Part shown: piece by piece, positions 27,458 through 37,408 of the stretch | Numbering within the stretch: position 1 is the stretch's first letter | Layout of the letters: the number at the start of each line of letters is the position of its first letter | Assembly (NCBI RefSeq): GCF_001690655.1 | Contig: NZ_LZHQ01000006.1 | Span: 1-43,313, forward strand | Direction of reading: 5' to 3' | DNA from: Gilliamella sp. Occ3-1 | GTDB taxonomy: Bacteria > Pseudomonadota > Gammaproteobacteria > Enterobacterales > Orbaceae | Length of the DNA stretch: 43,313 nucleotides | The notes under the pieces: generated by a model | Told to the model about the DNA's origin: nothing | The model's input: only the letters and a program-made list of their open reading frames with translations | The model's database searches: none | Program-made: the position numbers and the translations under genes

Positions 27458-28169
27458 ATGAAAAAGTCATTTTTTAAATTATCTTTATCATTAGTTTTAT
27501 TTTATTGGATATTTAATATTGTTTTTGTTATTACTTATAGCGTTAGATTTGATGATATATTTTTTTATATCGTCAGATATGACAACCCATCAGATTATTA
27601 TAAAATTTATTAAGCAAATATTACTCAATTTCTTTTTACAGCTACCTAGCACACTTGTGCTATTTACGATTTCCGTATTGTTATTGAACAAATATAATAT
27701 TAATCAAATCAATCAAAAAAATATTGTTAATAGTTTATATTTGCCGCATTAATTACATTAGGCGATATTGTTGGCCGATTGTATTGTTACACCTATATTT
27801 TATTACAGTTTTAAAAAAATCATTATTGCTATAGTTGGTTTAACTATATTTTTATCAATTGTGAATTTACATGGTTATTTTTTGTTAAGGTGATGTTTTA
27901 CTGGTGTAACGGAAACTATCGCTTTTAAAAAGCTCGTTTTTAGTTCAATAGGTATTCTTCTATTAAATTGTTTATTATTGATCGTATTAGTAATTTTTAG
28001 TATTTCATTAATACGTTATTTTCAATATTGGAGAAGAATAAGTGACTTAAAAATAATAATGATTTGTTTTATGATGGTAGTAATTTTATTTATTTTAAGC
28101 TGTGTATTGGTGAGAATAGCGGTTAAACAACTATTTGGTAAAATGGATAAAAATTATCAAAATATTTAA
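27458..28169 (+). pseudogene. Decayed multi-spanning membrane protein between ygiF and glnE
   Basis: An AAGGA site and ATG at 27458 open MKKSFFKLSLSLVLFYWIFN, which stops at 27613. Another frame from 27519 gives hydrophobic sequence to 27752. A third segment (IFYYSFKKIIIAIVGLTIFL) reaches an in-frame TGA at 27891, and the same frame continues with TETIAFKKLVFSSIGILLLN to the stop at 28169. Together they would make one membrane protein of about 230 aa with several helices, broken by at least two frameshifts and one stop. I do not recognise the family. Sequencing error in AT-rich runs could explain part, but not easily three lesions. Confidence 0.6.
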
Positions 28170-28240
28170 GTCTAAATGTAATTATTTATTAGCTAGCACT
28201 GATTTTTATTATTGTTAATGAATTCTAAGAGAGCTTGCCT

Positions 28241-31084
28241 ATGTCAGAATTTAACTCGTCGTTTTCTTCTTTGCTTGAACAACAAAAGCAAAAAGTCGCC
28301 CTTCAACTTGACCAATGCAATCTGGCTCAAGTGCAAGCTCACCTTGATATTTTGGTACAGAGTGACTTTTTGGTCGATGCGTTTTGTCGATTCCCTAATT
28401 GGTTTTCCGACATAATACAAAACCCACCGCGAGCCGATGAACGGCAATTTTATCAATCTTGGTTAGATGCGCAATTAACAGATGTGACCGATGAAGCTAT
28501 TTTTATGAAAACGCTTAGGCTGTTTCGGCATTTTATGCTAGTGCGCCTTGAGTGGTCACAATTGGCGAAAATAAGTCATGATGAGCAGATTTTATTGCAA
28601 TTGACCGAATTGGCCGAGGTGATTATTGTTACAGCTCGTAATTGGCTTTATGAGCTTAGTTGCAAAGAGTGGGGAACACCTTGTAATGCTCAAGGTCAGG
28701 GGCAGCCACTGCTGATTTTAGGTATGGGTAAATTGGGCGGTGGGGAGCTGAACTTTTCGTCCGATATTGATTTGATTTTTACTTATCCAGAGCATGGGCA
28801 AACAAAAGGTGGTCGGCGAGAATTAGATAATGCTGTCTTTTTTACTCGATTAGGCCAACGCTTAATTAAAGCGCTCGATCAAATTACCGAAGATGGTTTT
28901 GTGTATCGTGTGGATATGCGTTTGCGTCCGCTTGGTGATGGGGGGCCTTTAGTTCTGAGCTTTTCTTCTATGGAAGATTACTATCAAGAGCAAGGTCGAG
29001 ATTGGGAACGTTATGCTATGGTTAAAGCCAAAGTTCTTGGTGATCAGCATGCTCCTTATGTAGGCGAACTGTATCAAATGTTGAAGCCTTTTGTTTATCG
29101 TCGCTATATTGATTTTAGTGTTTTACAATCATTGCGTAATATGAAAAGCATGATTGAACGTGAAGTGCGTCGTCGTGGTTTAAAAAATAACATTAAGCTT
29201 GGTGCTGGTGGGATTCGTGAAATAGAGTTTATTGTACAAGTTTTTCAGCTTATTCGTGGTGGAAGAGTAGTGGGGTTGCAAACTCGTTCGTTATTAAATG
29301 CGCTTAATGTGATTGAACAAGAATCGCTACTTGCATCGAATGAAGTATCGTTATTACGAGAAAATTACCTATTTTTACGCCGTTGTGAAAATCTTCTACA
29401 AGCTATTGCTGACGAACAGACCCAAACCTTGCCAGATAATGCACTGGAACAAGCCCGTTTAGCGACAAGCATGGGCTTTAATCATTGGCATGATTTTGAA
29501 CAAGCGTTATTAGTACGAATGCAACATAATCGCCAAATTTTTAATGAACTTATTGGCGAAAACGAATCAAAATCTACTTCAACAACCAAGTCTTATAATG
29601 ATCAATTTGATGATCTTTGGGTGCCAGATCTTCAAATCAGTGATGTCAGCGCAGTGCTACCCAATTATTCAGAAACACAAATCGCACAGATCCATCAAAT
29701 GCTAATACAATTTCGTGATGATATTGGTAAACGTACAATTGGTGTAAGAGGGCGTGAAATACTCGATCAATTAATGCCACGTTTATTAGAATTTATCTGT
29801 AGTGAAAAGCAAGTAACAATCGTGTTATCAAGAATTTTGCCGTTACTTGTTAATATTGTTAGTCGTACCACTTATTTAGAACTGTTACTTGAATATCCAA
29901 CTGCTTTGAAGCAATTGATTCGCTTATGTAGTGCTTCACCAATGATTAGCGATCAGCTGGCTCATTACCCTATATTGTTAGATGAGCTTATTGATATCAA
30001 TTCGCTTTATCAAACTGTTGCTCCAAATGAATATAAAAGCCAGCTTTATCAATATTTATTGCGTATTGAAGTTGATGGCGAAGAACAACAACTTGAAGCT
30101 TTACGTCAATTTAAGCAGATGCAATTACTGCATATTGCCGCAGCTGATGTTGAGCATGTGTTAACTACTATGAAAGTTAGCGATCATCTAACTTATGTAG
30201 CCGAAGCTTTATTAGATTTTGTCGTACAAATGACATGGAATCAAATGATTGCTCGCTATGGCAAGCCTGAGCATTTGGCTGATAATCATAAAGGCTTGGT
30301 GGTAATTGGCTATGGTAAATTAGGCGGTTGTGAACTGGGTTATGGTTCGGATCTCGATCTGGTTTTTTTACATGATTGTCCTGTTAATAGCGTCACCGAT
30401 GGTGACAAGCAGATCGATAGTCGTCAATTTTATTTGCGCCTTGTACAACGTATTATTCATTTATTTAATGTATGCACTAGCTTTGGTATTTTATATGAAG
30501 TTGATGTAAGACTTCGCCCTCAAGGTGATGCAGGGCTTCTTGCTTGTAGTTTAGATGCATTCGAAGATTACCAAATAAATGAGGCTTGGACATGGGAACA
30601 CCAAGCTTTAGTACGAGCCAGAGCTGTATATGGTGAAGTCGAATTAATCGATCGTTTTAATCAAATTCGCCATAATGTACTTTGTAAAAAGCGTGATGAA
30701 GTTGTATTAAAGAAAGAAGTGCGTGAAATGCGTAAAAAAATGCGCTCACATTTAGGTAGCACTCAAGATAATTTATTCAATTTAAAAATTGATGAGGGCG
30801 GAATTGGTGATATTGAATTTTTATCACAATATTTGGTACTTAATTATGCTTACCAGCACCCTCAAATGACAAAATGGAGTGATAATGTGCGTATTTTAGA
30901 GCTAGCAACAAATTATCAAATTATTGATATTCACGAAGCAGAGCAACTAACGCAAGCTTATATTGATATGCGTAATAAAATCCATCAACTTGCATTGCAA
31001 TTATTACCAAGTACGGTGGATAGCACGCAGTTTAAGCAAGAAACAGAAATAGTCAATCAAAGTTGGCAAAAGTGGCTGAAATAA
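28241..31084 (+). CDS. glnE: Glutamine synthetase adenylyltransferase/deadenylase GlnE
   Basis: GlnE adds AMP to and removes it from glutamine synthetase in response to PII and glutamine. Both nucleotidyltransferase domains are present with their metal motifs: [15 protein letters not shown] in the N-terminal deadenylase and [15 protein letters not shown] in the C-terminal adenylyltransferase. The linker regulatory region, [14 protein letters not shown] and [14 protein letters not shown] are also seen. The start at 28241 (MSEFNSSF) has AAGAGAG upstream and gives 947 aa, equal to E. coli (946). A strong terminator follows. Confidence 0.97.
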   Translation: MSEFNSSFSSLLEQQKQKVALQLDQCNLAQVQAHLDILVQSDFLVDAFCRFPNWFSDIIQNPPRADERQFYQSWLDAQLTDVTDEAIFMKTLRLFRHFMLVRLEWSQLAKISHDEQILLQLTELAEVIIVTARNWLYELSCKEWGTPCNAQGQGQPLLILGMGKLGGGELNFSSDIDLIFTYPEHGQTKGGRRELDNAVFFTRLGQRLIKALDQITEDGFVYRVDMRLRPLGDGGPLVLSFSSMEDYYQEQGRDWERYAMVKAKVLGDQHAPYVGELYQMLKPFVYRRYIDFSVLQSLRNMKSMIEREVRRRGLKNNIKLGAGGIREIEFIVQVFQLIRGGRVVGLQTRSLLNALNVIEQESLLASNEVSLLRENYLFLRRCENLLQAIADEQTQTLPDNALEQARLATSMGFNHWHDFEQALLVRMQHNRQIFNELIGENESKSTSTTKSYNDQFDDLWVPDLQISDVSAVLPNYSETQIAQIHQMLIQFRDDIGKRTIGVRGREILDQLMPRLLEFICSEKQVTIVLSRILPLLVNIVSRTTYLELLLEYPTALKQLIRLCSASPMISDQLAHYPILLDELIDINSLYQTVAPNEYKSQLYQYLLRIEVDGEEQQLEALRQFKQMQLLHIAAADVEHVLTTMKVSDHLTYVAEALLDFVVQMTWNQMIARYGKPEHLADNHKGLVVIGYGKLGGCELGYGSDLDLVFLHDCPVNSVTDGDKQIDSRQFYLRLVQRIIHLFNVCTSFGILYEVDVRLRPQGDAGLLACSLDAFEDYQINEAWTWEHQALVRARAVYGEVELIDRFNQIRHNVLCKKRDEVVLKKEVREMRKKMRSHLGSTQDNLFNLKIDEGGIGDIEFLSQYLVLNYAYQHPQMTKWSDNVRILELATNYQIIDIHEAEQLTQAYIDMRNKIHQLALQLLPSTVDSTQFKQETEIVNQSWQKWLK

Positions 31085-31092
31085 TAGTATTA

Positions 31093-31119
31093 AAAAACGC
31101 CGACTAGAACGGCGTTTTT
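31093..31119. terminator. Bidirectional intrinsic terminator between glnE and ttcA
   Basis: The arms AAAAACGCCG (31093-31102) and CGGCGTTTTT (31110-31119) flank an ACTAGAA loop. The A-run and T-run allow it to stop both convergent transcripts. Confidence 0.93.
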
Positions 31120-31138
31120 AATATTTTAACAAGCTTAA

Positions 31139-32038
31139 TTATTTAACTTCTTTCCATAAAATCAAATCTTGATTTTTAAGATCTGAACTATCAAAGCCTA
31201 CAATCGGTTTGATATCTTCGCGGTCAAAAGCAATATCGCCACCATTAACGGCAAGATCACCTTTTTTAATTCCTTTGAAATCAAACAAATTGGTATCACA
31301 CAGATGAGATAGGGTGATATTTTTTGTTGCACGAAACATGGTCTCAATACGCCCTGGATGTTTTTTATCCCATCCATTTAGCATCTCTTTAATCACTTGT
31401 CTTTGTAGATTTGGTTGTGAACCACAAAGATTGCAAGGAATAATCGGAAACTGTTTAATTTCAGCATATTTGGCGATATCCTTTTCTTTGCAATAAGCTA
31501 GTGGCCGGATAATGATATGTTCACCTGAATCATTCATTAGCTTTGGAGGCATTGCTTTGAGTTTGCCACCATAGAACATATTTAAAAATAGTGTTTCTAA
31601 AATATCATCACGATGATGGCCAAGGGCAATTTTTGTTGCACCAAGTTCGGTCGCTGTGCGATATAAAATGCCACGGCGTAGCCGTGAACAAAGCGAGCAA
31701 GTTGTTTTACCTTCAGGGATTTTATCCTTGACAATACCGTAGGTGTTTTCTTGCACAATTTTATATTCAATGCCTAACGAATTTAGATATTCAGGCAATA
31801 CATGTTCAGGAAATCCCGGTTGTTTTTGATCTAGGTTAACCGCTATTAGATCAAAATGTACTGGTGCACTGATTTTTAAGTTAATAAGAATATCAAGCAA
31901 AGTATAACTATCTTTACCGCCAGACAAGCAAACCATAATACGATCGCCTTCTTCGATCATATTAAAGTCAGCGATTGCCTCGCTAGTTAAGCGACGCAAT
32001 CGTTTATGTAGTTTATTTTGATTATATGTATTCATCAC
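31139..32038 (-). CDS. ttcA: tRNA 2-thiocytidine-32 synthetase TtcA
   Basis: TtcA is an Fe-S enzyme that thiolates cytidine 32 of certain tRNAs. It has the PP-loop SGGKDS at 39-44 and two Cys pairs, CSLC and [12 protein letters not shown], that with the first form the cluster site. [19 protein letters not shown] is the family signature. The 299-aa length is normal. It starts eleven bases after efpL ends and is probably cotranscribed with it. The start could be either of two consecutive ATG codons. Confidence 0.95.
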   Translation of the reverse strand: MMNTYNQNKLHKRLRRLTSEAIADFNMIEEGDRIMVCLSGGKDSYTLLDILINLKISAPVHFDLIAVNLDQKQPGFPEHVLPEYLNSLGIEYKIVQENTYGIVKDKIPEGKTTCSLCSRLRRGILYRTATELGATKIALGHHRDDILETLFLNMFYGGKLKAMPPKLMNDSGEHIIIRPLAYCKEKDIAKYAEIKQFPIIPCNLCGSQPNLQRQVIKEMLNGWDKKHPGRIETMFRATKNITLSHLCDTNLFDFKGIKKGDLAVNGGDIAFDREDIKPIVGFDSSDLKNQDLILWKEVK

Positions 32039-32049
32039 AATTTTATTTG

Positions 32050-32622
32050 TTATTCGGCACGGCTCATGTAACGACGTTCAGCAATATGAATTTTGACTTT
32101 TTCGTGGTTATCAATATATTCAGGAACCTGAATAACAAGCCCTGTTGATAAGGTGGCAGGCTTGGTTCGTGCACTTGCTGAAGCGCCTTTAATGCTTGGC
32201 GAGGTTTCAACAATATCAAGTTCAACAGTCTGTGGCAATTCCAAGGCAAGAACTTCACCATCAGCCATTAGTACTTGAATACCATTCATACCGCCTTCAG
32301 GGATAAACAATAATTCATCTTCAATTTGTTCTTTTTTGAAAATATAAGGGGTAAAATCTTCATTATCCATAAACACATATTCATCACCATCAATATACGA
32401 AAAACTAACAGGTCGACGGGATAGTTCAATTGTTTCGAGGATATCATCACCTTTAAAGCGTTCCTCAACTTTCCCACCATTTTTTACATCGGTAAAACGC
32501 ATTTTATAAAGTGTACTGGCACCGCGTGCACTTGGACTTTGAACATCAATATCTTTAACAAGTAATAATTTACCATTATAGGTGACCGCGTCACCACGTT
32601 TTATTTCATTTGCTTTAGCCAT
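32050..32622 (-). CDS. yeiP: Elongation factor P-like protein EfpL (YeiP)
   Basis: EfpL is a paralogue of EF-P that relieves ribosome stalling at polyproline and related motifs. The 190-aa sequence follows E. coli YeiP throughout: [25 protein letters not shown], then the loop SPSARGAST where Arg replaces the modified Lys of [15 protein letters not shown], and the C-terminal OB domain [28 protein letters not shown]. The Arg-bearing loop and the GASASAR tail separate it from true EF-P. It is upstream of ttcA and divergent from the Cys-cluster gene. Confidence 0.94.
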   Translation of the reverse strand: MAKANEIKRGDAVTYNGKLLLVKDIDVQSPSARGASTLYKMRFTDVKNGGKVEERFKGDDILETIELSRRPVSFSYIDGDEYVFMDNEDFTPYIFKKEQIEDELLFIPEGGMNGIQVLMADGEVLALELPQTVELDIVETSPSIKGASASARTKPATLSTGLVIQVPEYIDNHEKVKIHIAERRYMSRAE

Positions 32623-32739
32623 AATATATATTCTTCATGATTAATAAAAAAGGTTAAAAAATTAGCTCGCTATTTTACCGCCAACTTGCTATTGTCACCA
32701 TCAAAATTTATTAAATAAACTTAAAATAAAGGAAATACC

Positions 32740-33006
32740 ATGACAGATTCACTCCAATGTCGAAAAAACTGTGGTGCCTGTTGTATTGCTCCTTCAATTT
32801 CATCAGCTATCCCTGATATGCCTAAGGGCAAACCAGCTGGTATTGCTTGTATTCATTTAGATAACAATTATCAATGTAAATTGTTTTTTCACCCATCAAG
32901 ACCGACAGTTTGTGGTCGATTAAAACCTTGTATCAAAATGTGTGGTAATAACCGTTCGCAAGCATTGAATTATTTAACTCAATTAGAACAGCTAACTAAA
33001 GGTTAA
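32740..33006 (+). CDS. yeiW: YkgJ-family cysteine cluster protein (YeiW-like)
   Basis: This is a small (88 aa) metal- or Fe-S-binding protein of the YkgJ family. The cysteine pattern CRKNCGACCIAP near residues 7-16, IACIHLDNNYQCKLF, PTVCGRLKPC and CGN fits UPF0153. E. coli yeiW also lies close to yeiP. Role unknown; binding of Zn or an Fe-S cluster is inferred from the family. An AAGGAAA site precedes the ATG. Confidence 0.85.
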   Translation: MTDSLQCRKNCGACCIAPSISSAIPDMPKGKPAGIACIHLDNNYQCKLFFHPSRPTVCGRLKPCIKMCGNNRSQALNYLTQLEQLTKG

Positions 33007-33149
33007 TTATTGTATATAGTTAACAAAACAGTTCGATTATTAGAATTATTTATCTCGCCATCATTTTTTTTTGATACACTTTCACTCATTTTATTTATCT
33101 GTAATGATTAATATAAGTTTTTAGCTGCCTACTTGGCTGTTAAATAATG

Positions 33150-33173
33150 TGGAGTATAAAAAGTTATGCTCCA
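33150..33173 (+). promoter_or_regulatory. Hairpin in the lysP leader
   Basis: TGGAGTATAA and TTATGCTCCA pair with one mismatch around an AAAG loop, 36 bases before the lysP ATG and upstream of a weak ribosome site (AAAGAAGAA). It may regulate translation or stabilise the mRNA. It does not look like a lysine riboswitch, which would be far longer. Confidence 0.4.
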
Positions 33174-33209
33174 TAAGATTTACTCTCCTTAACAAAGAAG
33201 AATATTGAT

Positions 33210-34652
33210 ATGAAAAACAAATTAAAACGAGATTTGAAGGCGCGTCACTTAGCCATGATCGCCATTGGTGGTTCAATTGGCACTGGGCTATTTGTTGCCT
33301 CAGGAGCAACTGTTGCTCAGGCAGGTCCCGGTGGAGCTTTGCTTTCGTATGCCATTATAGGTGTAATGGTGTACTTTTTAATGACTAGCTTAGGGGAACT
33401 TGCTGCATATTTACCTGTTTCAGGCACCTTTGCAACTTATGGTTCACGTTATGTAGATGAAGCGTTTGGTTTTGCCATTGGCTGGAACTATTGGTATAAC
33501 TGGGCAATTACGGTTGCGGTTGACCTAGTTGCCGCTCAGCTAGTTATTTCTTATTGGTTTGATGCCGGTTCTTATAGCTGGTTATGGAGTTTATTGTTTT
33601 TAAGTATCATCTTTTGTTTAAACTATATTTCAGTTAAAGGTTTTGGTGAAGCTGAATTTTGGTTTTCATTAATTAAAGTCGTCACCGTTATTGTTTTTAT
33701 TATTGTTGGTTTATTAATGATTATTGGTATTTTCCATGGTGCAGAAGGTGCGGGCTGGCAAAATTGGACCATCAAAGAAGCGCCTTTTGCAGGTGGATTT
33801 TCATCAATGATTGGTGTAGCAATGGTAGTTGGATTTTCATTTCAAGGTACCGAATTAATTGGAATTGCAGCTGGTGAATCAAAAGATCCAGAAAAAAATA
33901 TTCCTAAAGCAATGCGACAAGTCTTTTGGCGAATACTGTTATTTTATATCTTTGCGATTTTAGTCATCAGTTTAATTATTCCTTATACTGATCCTAATTT
34001 ACTACGTAATGATGAAACCGATATAAGTGTTAGTCCATTTACCCTAGTATTTGAACATGCAGGATTATTATCAGCTGCGGCATTAATGAATGCAGTTATA
34101 CTGACTTCAGTTTTATCTGCGGGTAACTCAGGACTTTATGCTTCGACCCGTATGCTTTATGCTCTTGCTAAAGAAGGTAAAGCACCTAAAATCTTTGCAA
34201 AATTATCATCATCAGGCGTACCTCGTGCAGCGTTGTTAGCAACGACATTTGTGGCTATGCTTTGCTTCTTAACGTCGATGTATAAAGATCAGGTTGTTTA
34301 TTTGTGGTTGCTCAATATGTCCGGTATGACTGGTTTTATTGCTTGGTTAGGAATTGCAATTAGTCATTATCGTTTTAGAAAGGGTTACCTTATGCAAGGT
34401 CATGATGTTAATCAATTACCATATAAATCAAGCTGCTTCCCATTTGGCCCTGTTTTTGCTTTCGTATTATGTTTAATAATAACACTTGGCCAAAATTACG
34501 AAGCCTTCCTACAAGATACTATTGATTGGAATAGTGTAATTGCAACCTATATCGGTTTACCATTATTTTTAATGATTTACTTTGGCTATAAAATAGTTAA
34601 AAAAACAAGATGGGTTAAATACGATCAAATGAACTTTTCTAAAGATGATTAA
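33210..34652 (+). CDS. lysP: Lysine-specific permease LysP
   Basis: LysP is an inner-membrane proton-coupled lysine importer of the APC superfamily and, in E. coli, co-sensor of CadC. The 480-aa product aligns throughout with E. coli LysP: RDLKARHLAMIAIGGSIGTGLFVASGA (helix 1 with the GSIGTGLF substrate loop), GELAAYLPVSGTFATYG, GFSFQGTELIGIAAGESKDPEKNIPKA, SAGNSGLYASTRMLYALA and GFIAWLGIAISHYRFRKGY. Twelve helices are expected. It is transcribed alone and followed by a terminator. Confidence 0.95.
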   Translation: MKNKLKRDLKARHLAMIAIGGSIGTGLFVASGATVAQAGPGGALLSYAIIGVMVYFLMTSLGELAAYLPVSGTFATYGSRYVDEAFGFAIGWNYWYNWAITVAVDLVAAQLVISYWFDAGSYSWLWSLLFLSIIFCLNYISVKGFGEAEFWFSLIKVVTVIVFIIVGLLMIIGIFHGAEGAGWQNWTIKEAPFAGGFSSMIGVAMVVGFSFQGTELIGIAAGESKDPEKNIPKAMRQVFWRILLFYIFAILVISLIIPYTDPNLLRNDETDISVSPFTLVFEHAGLLSAAALMNAVILTSVLSAGNSGLYASTRMLYALAKEGKAPKIFAKLSSSGVPRAALLATTFVAMLCFLTSMYKDQVVYLWLLNMSGMTGFIAWLGIAISHYRFRKGYLMQGHDVNQLPYKSSCFPFGPVFAFVLCLIITLGQNYEAFLQDTIDWNSVIATYIGLPLFLMIYFGYKIVKKTRWVKYDQMNFSKDD

Positions 34653-34683
34653 CTCACTAGCTTAGTTTGAATATCTCACTTCT

Positions 34684-34710
34684 CCGTCGACTTTTGTCGA
34701 CGGTTTTTTT
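34684..34710 (+). terminator. Intrinsic terminator after lysP
   Basis: The stem CCGTCGAC / GTCGACGG (34684-34691 and 34696-34703) has a TTTT loop and is followed by seven T. Confidence 0.95.
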
Positions 34711-34769
34711 ATTAAAAAAGAGAGAAATAAACAGTTATATAGCGATAACAGTTTATTCTGATAACGATA

Positions 34770-34997
<228 letters not shown>

Positions 34998-35219
34998 TTA
35001 ATAATAAGTACAAATTAAATATACTCAACCAACTTTCCTCGTCTAAGCATGCATATAATGCAAAGGTATAGCGTTGCGCTTTTATGTCACCTAGAAAGTA
35101 TTTTATTCGATGACAAAGTAAAGTTAAATTAAGTATAAACACAAAAAGCTGAGTTTAAAATAAATAAACACAGCGGCGAAATAATGCCGAAAAAACTGTC
35201 AGATGTAAAGCCCTTTCTA

Positions 35220-35873
35220 CTATTTCTTTGCAGTATAAAGGCCTTGCTGATGAATATAATGCCACACTTTGGGTGGTAACAAATTTTCACAACTGACTTG
35301 GTTGTTAATATTTTGCCTGATCTCAGTAGCTGAAATATCCTCAAGTGGTGTATGTGCAAAAAAGATATAACCATGTGGTGAATTGTGTAGATCTTTAATA
35401 TTTGTGGTATTATGCACATCAATCCATTGTTGTAACTCAATGTTATCAGTTTTTTGGGCATAACCTGGTCTACGGCAAATTAGTAAATGGCAATAATCAA
35501 GCAACGTTTTCCATTTATTCCAAGTCGGTAAACTCAATAATGAATCTTGTCCCATAATAAATGCCAATCCTTCACTATTCCCATTTTCTTGTCGCCAGGC
35601 TTGAAGCGTTTCGATAGTATAAGAAGGACGTGTTGAAGTTTCAGGTAAGATCTCTCTTACATTCAACGCAAATAATGGTAAACCTTCGATAGCCAATTTT
35701 AACATTGCCAAGCGTTGTTCAGTACTCGCTTCTGGTTGTGGTTTATGAGGAGGGACATGATTAGGCAATAAACTAATTTGCTTTAATCCAACTTCATTTA
35801 CTAACGAAATAGCAGGGCGAAGGTGTCCATAATGGATCGGATCAAAAGTTCCTCCTAATAATGCAGTTAACAT
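35220..35873 (-). CDS. nadD: Nicotinate-nucleotide adenylyltransferase NadD
   Basis: NadD makes nicotinate adenine dinucleotide from NaMN and ATP in NAD synthesis. The nucleotidyl-transferase motif GGTFDPIHYGHL is at 8-19, and the second conserved segment ISATEIRQNI is near the C-terminus. Length is 217 aa. Its first codons overlap the end of holA by seven bases, showing translational coupling in leuS-lptE-holA-nadD. No clear terminator follows. Confidence 0.95.
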   Translation of the reverse strand: MLTALLGGTFDPIHYGHLRPAISLVNEVGLKQISLLPNHVPPHKPQPEASTEQRLAMLKLAIEGLPLFALNVREILPETSTRPSYTIETLQAWRQENGNSEGLAFIMGQDSLLSLPTWNKWKTLLDYCHLLICRRPGYAQKTDNIELQQWIDVHNTTNIKDLHNSPHGYIFFAHTPLEDISATEIRQNINNQVSCENLLPPKVWHYIHQQGLYTAKK

Positions 35874-36871
35874 TTATCTAATCCCATAAATTGCATCGAT
35901 AAATTAAACATTGCGTCCCATATTCGTGCTTGGTTATTATGCTTTAAACTGATTTCGATCTCTGTCAATTTGGCTAATAAATTAAATAGGTCATTAATAT
36001 CGCAACGGTTTAGATAACTGGTATATATCGTTCTTTTATTTTGCCAAACCTTATATTCATCAAAAACTTGTTTTAATGATTTTTGTTGCAATCCTTTTTT
36101 TAAATTGATCATCAATATCAATTCACGTTGAACAATCCGCAATAAAATTAACGGCTCAAATTCATTTATTTTTAACTGTTGTAAAATATGAATGGCTCGC
36201 TTTGTTTTATTGGCAATCATCGCATCAGTCCAATGATATGGTGTAAATATTGCCGAATCATTTATATTATTTTCGACTTCATCATAAGAAATGCTCTGAT
36301 TAGGATACAACAACTTAAGTTGTGCAATAATTTGTGTTAATGCTAGTAAATTGCCTTCATAACAATAGCAAAGCAGTTCAATTGCCTTTGGTTCAATGGT
36401 CATTTGTTGTTGTTGCAAATGATTTTTAATCCATTGTGGCAACTGTAAAGTATCGGGTGTAGTGCAATTGACAACCACCAATTTATCAGATAACGCTTTA
36501 TACCAAGTAGCATTTTCTTGCGATTTCGTAATTTTGTTAAGTGTAATAACCAGCGCAATACCAGGGGTTAAAACCTCACTTAGTGTATTGAGTTTGGTAG
36601 TGATAGCTGCGTTTAATGAACCCTCACCAAAATCAAGAAAAATTAGAGTATTTGCAGAAAATAGATTCATAGCCTGACAGCTATCATAAATCGCTGTCCA
36701 ATCGGTTTGATAATCAATTACAAAAGTAAGTTGATCGTCAAATCCTTTTTGTAAAAAGGATTTGCGTAACTCAGTTTGCACATAATGCTGTAAATAGGGA
36801 TCACTACCTAAAATTAAATAATAGGGTGACCCCACTTTATGGTTAATTTGATCGGCGCTAATTTTAATCAT
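35867..36871 (-). CDS. holA: DNA polymerase III delta subunit HolA
   Basis: The clamp-loader wrench subunit opens the beta clamp. At 334 aa it has the HolA layout: the N-terminal ATPase-like fold (YYLILGSDPYLQHYVQTELRKSF), DWTAIYDSCQAMNLFSANTLIFLDFGEG, and the helical collar (LLRIVQRELILMINL). The sequence is divergent, as is normal for HolA; the assignment is firmed by position between lptE and nadD. Confidence 0.94.
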   Translation of the reverse strand: MIKISADQINHKVGSPYYLILGSDPYLQHYVQTELRKSFLQKGFDDQLTFVIDYQTDWTAIYDSCQAMNLFSANTLIFLDFGEGSLNAAITTKLNTLSEVLTPGIALVITLNKITKSQENATWYKALSDKLVVVNCTTPDTLQLPQWIKNHLQQQQMTIEPKAIELLCYCYEGNLLALTQIIAQLKLLYPNQSISYDEVENNINDSAIFTPYHWTDAMIANKTKRAIHILQQLKINEFEPLILLRIVQRELILMINLKKGLQQKSLKQVFDEYKVWQNKRTIYTSYLNRCDINDLFNLLAKLTEIEISLKHNNQARIWDAMFNLSMQFMGLDKC

Positions 36872-36878
36872 GTCAACG

Positions 36879-37373
36879 TTAATTTACTGTATGAATCGAT
36901 TTTAATTTACGGATGACTTGTTTAGCCGCTTGTTTAAACATTTCGTTTTCAATCAAGTCTTGTTCAACCGTCTTAGCCAAAGCTTCAGCAGGATTATCAA
37001 AAAACGTTCTAAACACGCGTACGCTTATTGGATAAGTCTGTTGACCAGCAACAATAACTTGTGCTTCAACCGTTAACACTAATTGATATTCGGCAGCTTT
37101 ACCATCTTGATAAATCGAGATGGTATTGCGACTTAGATTTTCACTTACCATTTTTAACAATGGTACCTGACCGGAAGTATTATTATTCGTTATTGTCACA
37201 TCATTATCGTGTAATAACTCTTTAATATTGCGAGACAACCTGCCATAAGGGTCATAACTTATGTAAGACATCGTTTTAAAACTTTCTGGCACTTCTGTCT
37301 CATGTTGTAAGTGAAATCCACATCCTGTTAAGGATATTGTTAATAACATAATTAATGCTAAATATTTTTTCAT
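36879..37373 (-). CDS. lptE: LPS-assembly lipoprotein LptE
   Basis: LptE plugs the LptD barrel and helps insert LPS into the outer membrane. The lipoprotein signal MKKYLALIMLLTISLTGCGFHLQ places the lipid Cys at residue 18, and GFHL directly after it is typical. FRTFFDNPAEALAKTVEQDLIENEMFKQAAKQVIRKL is the conserved C-terminal part. The length is 164 aa against 193 in E. coli, with a shorter tail. It lies between leuS and holA, as in enterics. Confidence 0.94.
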   Translation of the reverse strand: MKKYLALIMLLTISLTGCGFHLQHETEVPESFKTMSYISYDPYGRLSRNIKELLHDNDVTITNNNTSGQVPLLKMVSENLSRNTISIYQDGKAAEYQLVLTVEAQVIVAGQQTYPISVRVFRTFFDNPAEALAKTVEQDLIENEMFKQAAKQVIRKLKSIHTVN

Positions 37374-37408
37374 ATCAATAACCGCCTAAATTTAGTTATC
37401 AAACAATA

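Noticed and set aside
27519..27752. A separate 77-aa membrane protein
   Set aside because: The better reading is a middle piece of one broken membrane gene that starts at 27458 with a good ribosome site.
33150..33173. Lysine riboswitch before lysP
   Set aside because: Only a 24-base hairpin is visible; the leader of about 200 bases shows none of the conserved multi-stem core.
35187..35209. Terminator for nadD
   Set aside because: CGGC-GAAATAAT-GCCG is followed by A on the plus strand, so the T-run would precede the stem on the minus strand. It cannot stop the leuS operon transcript.
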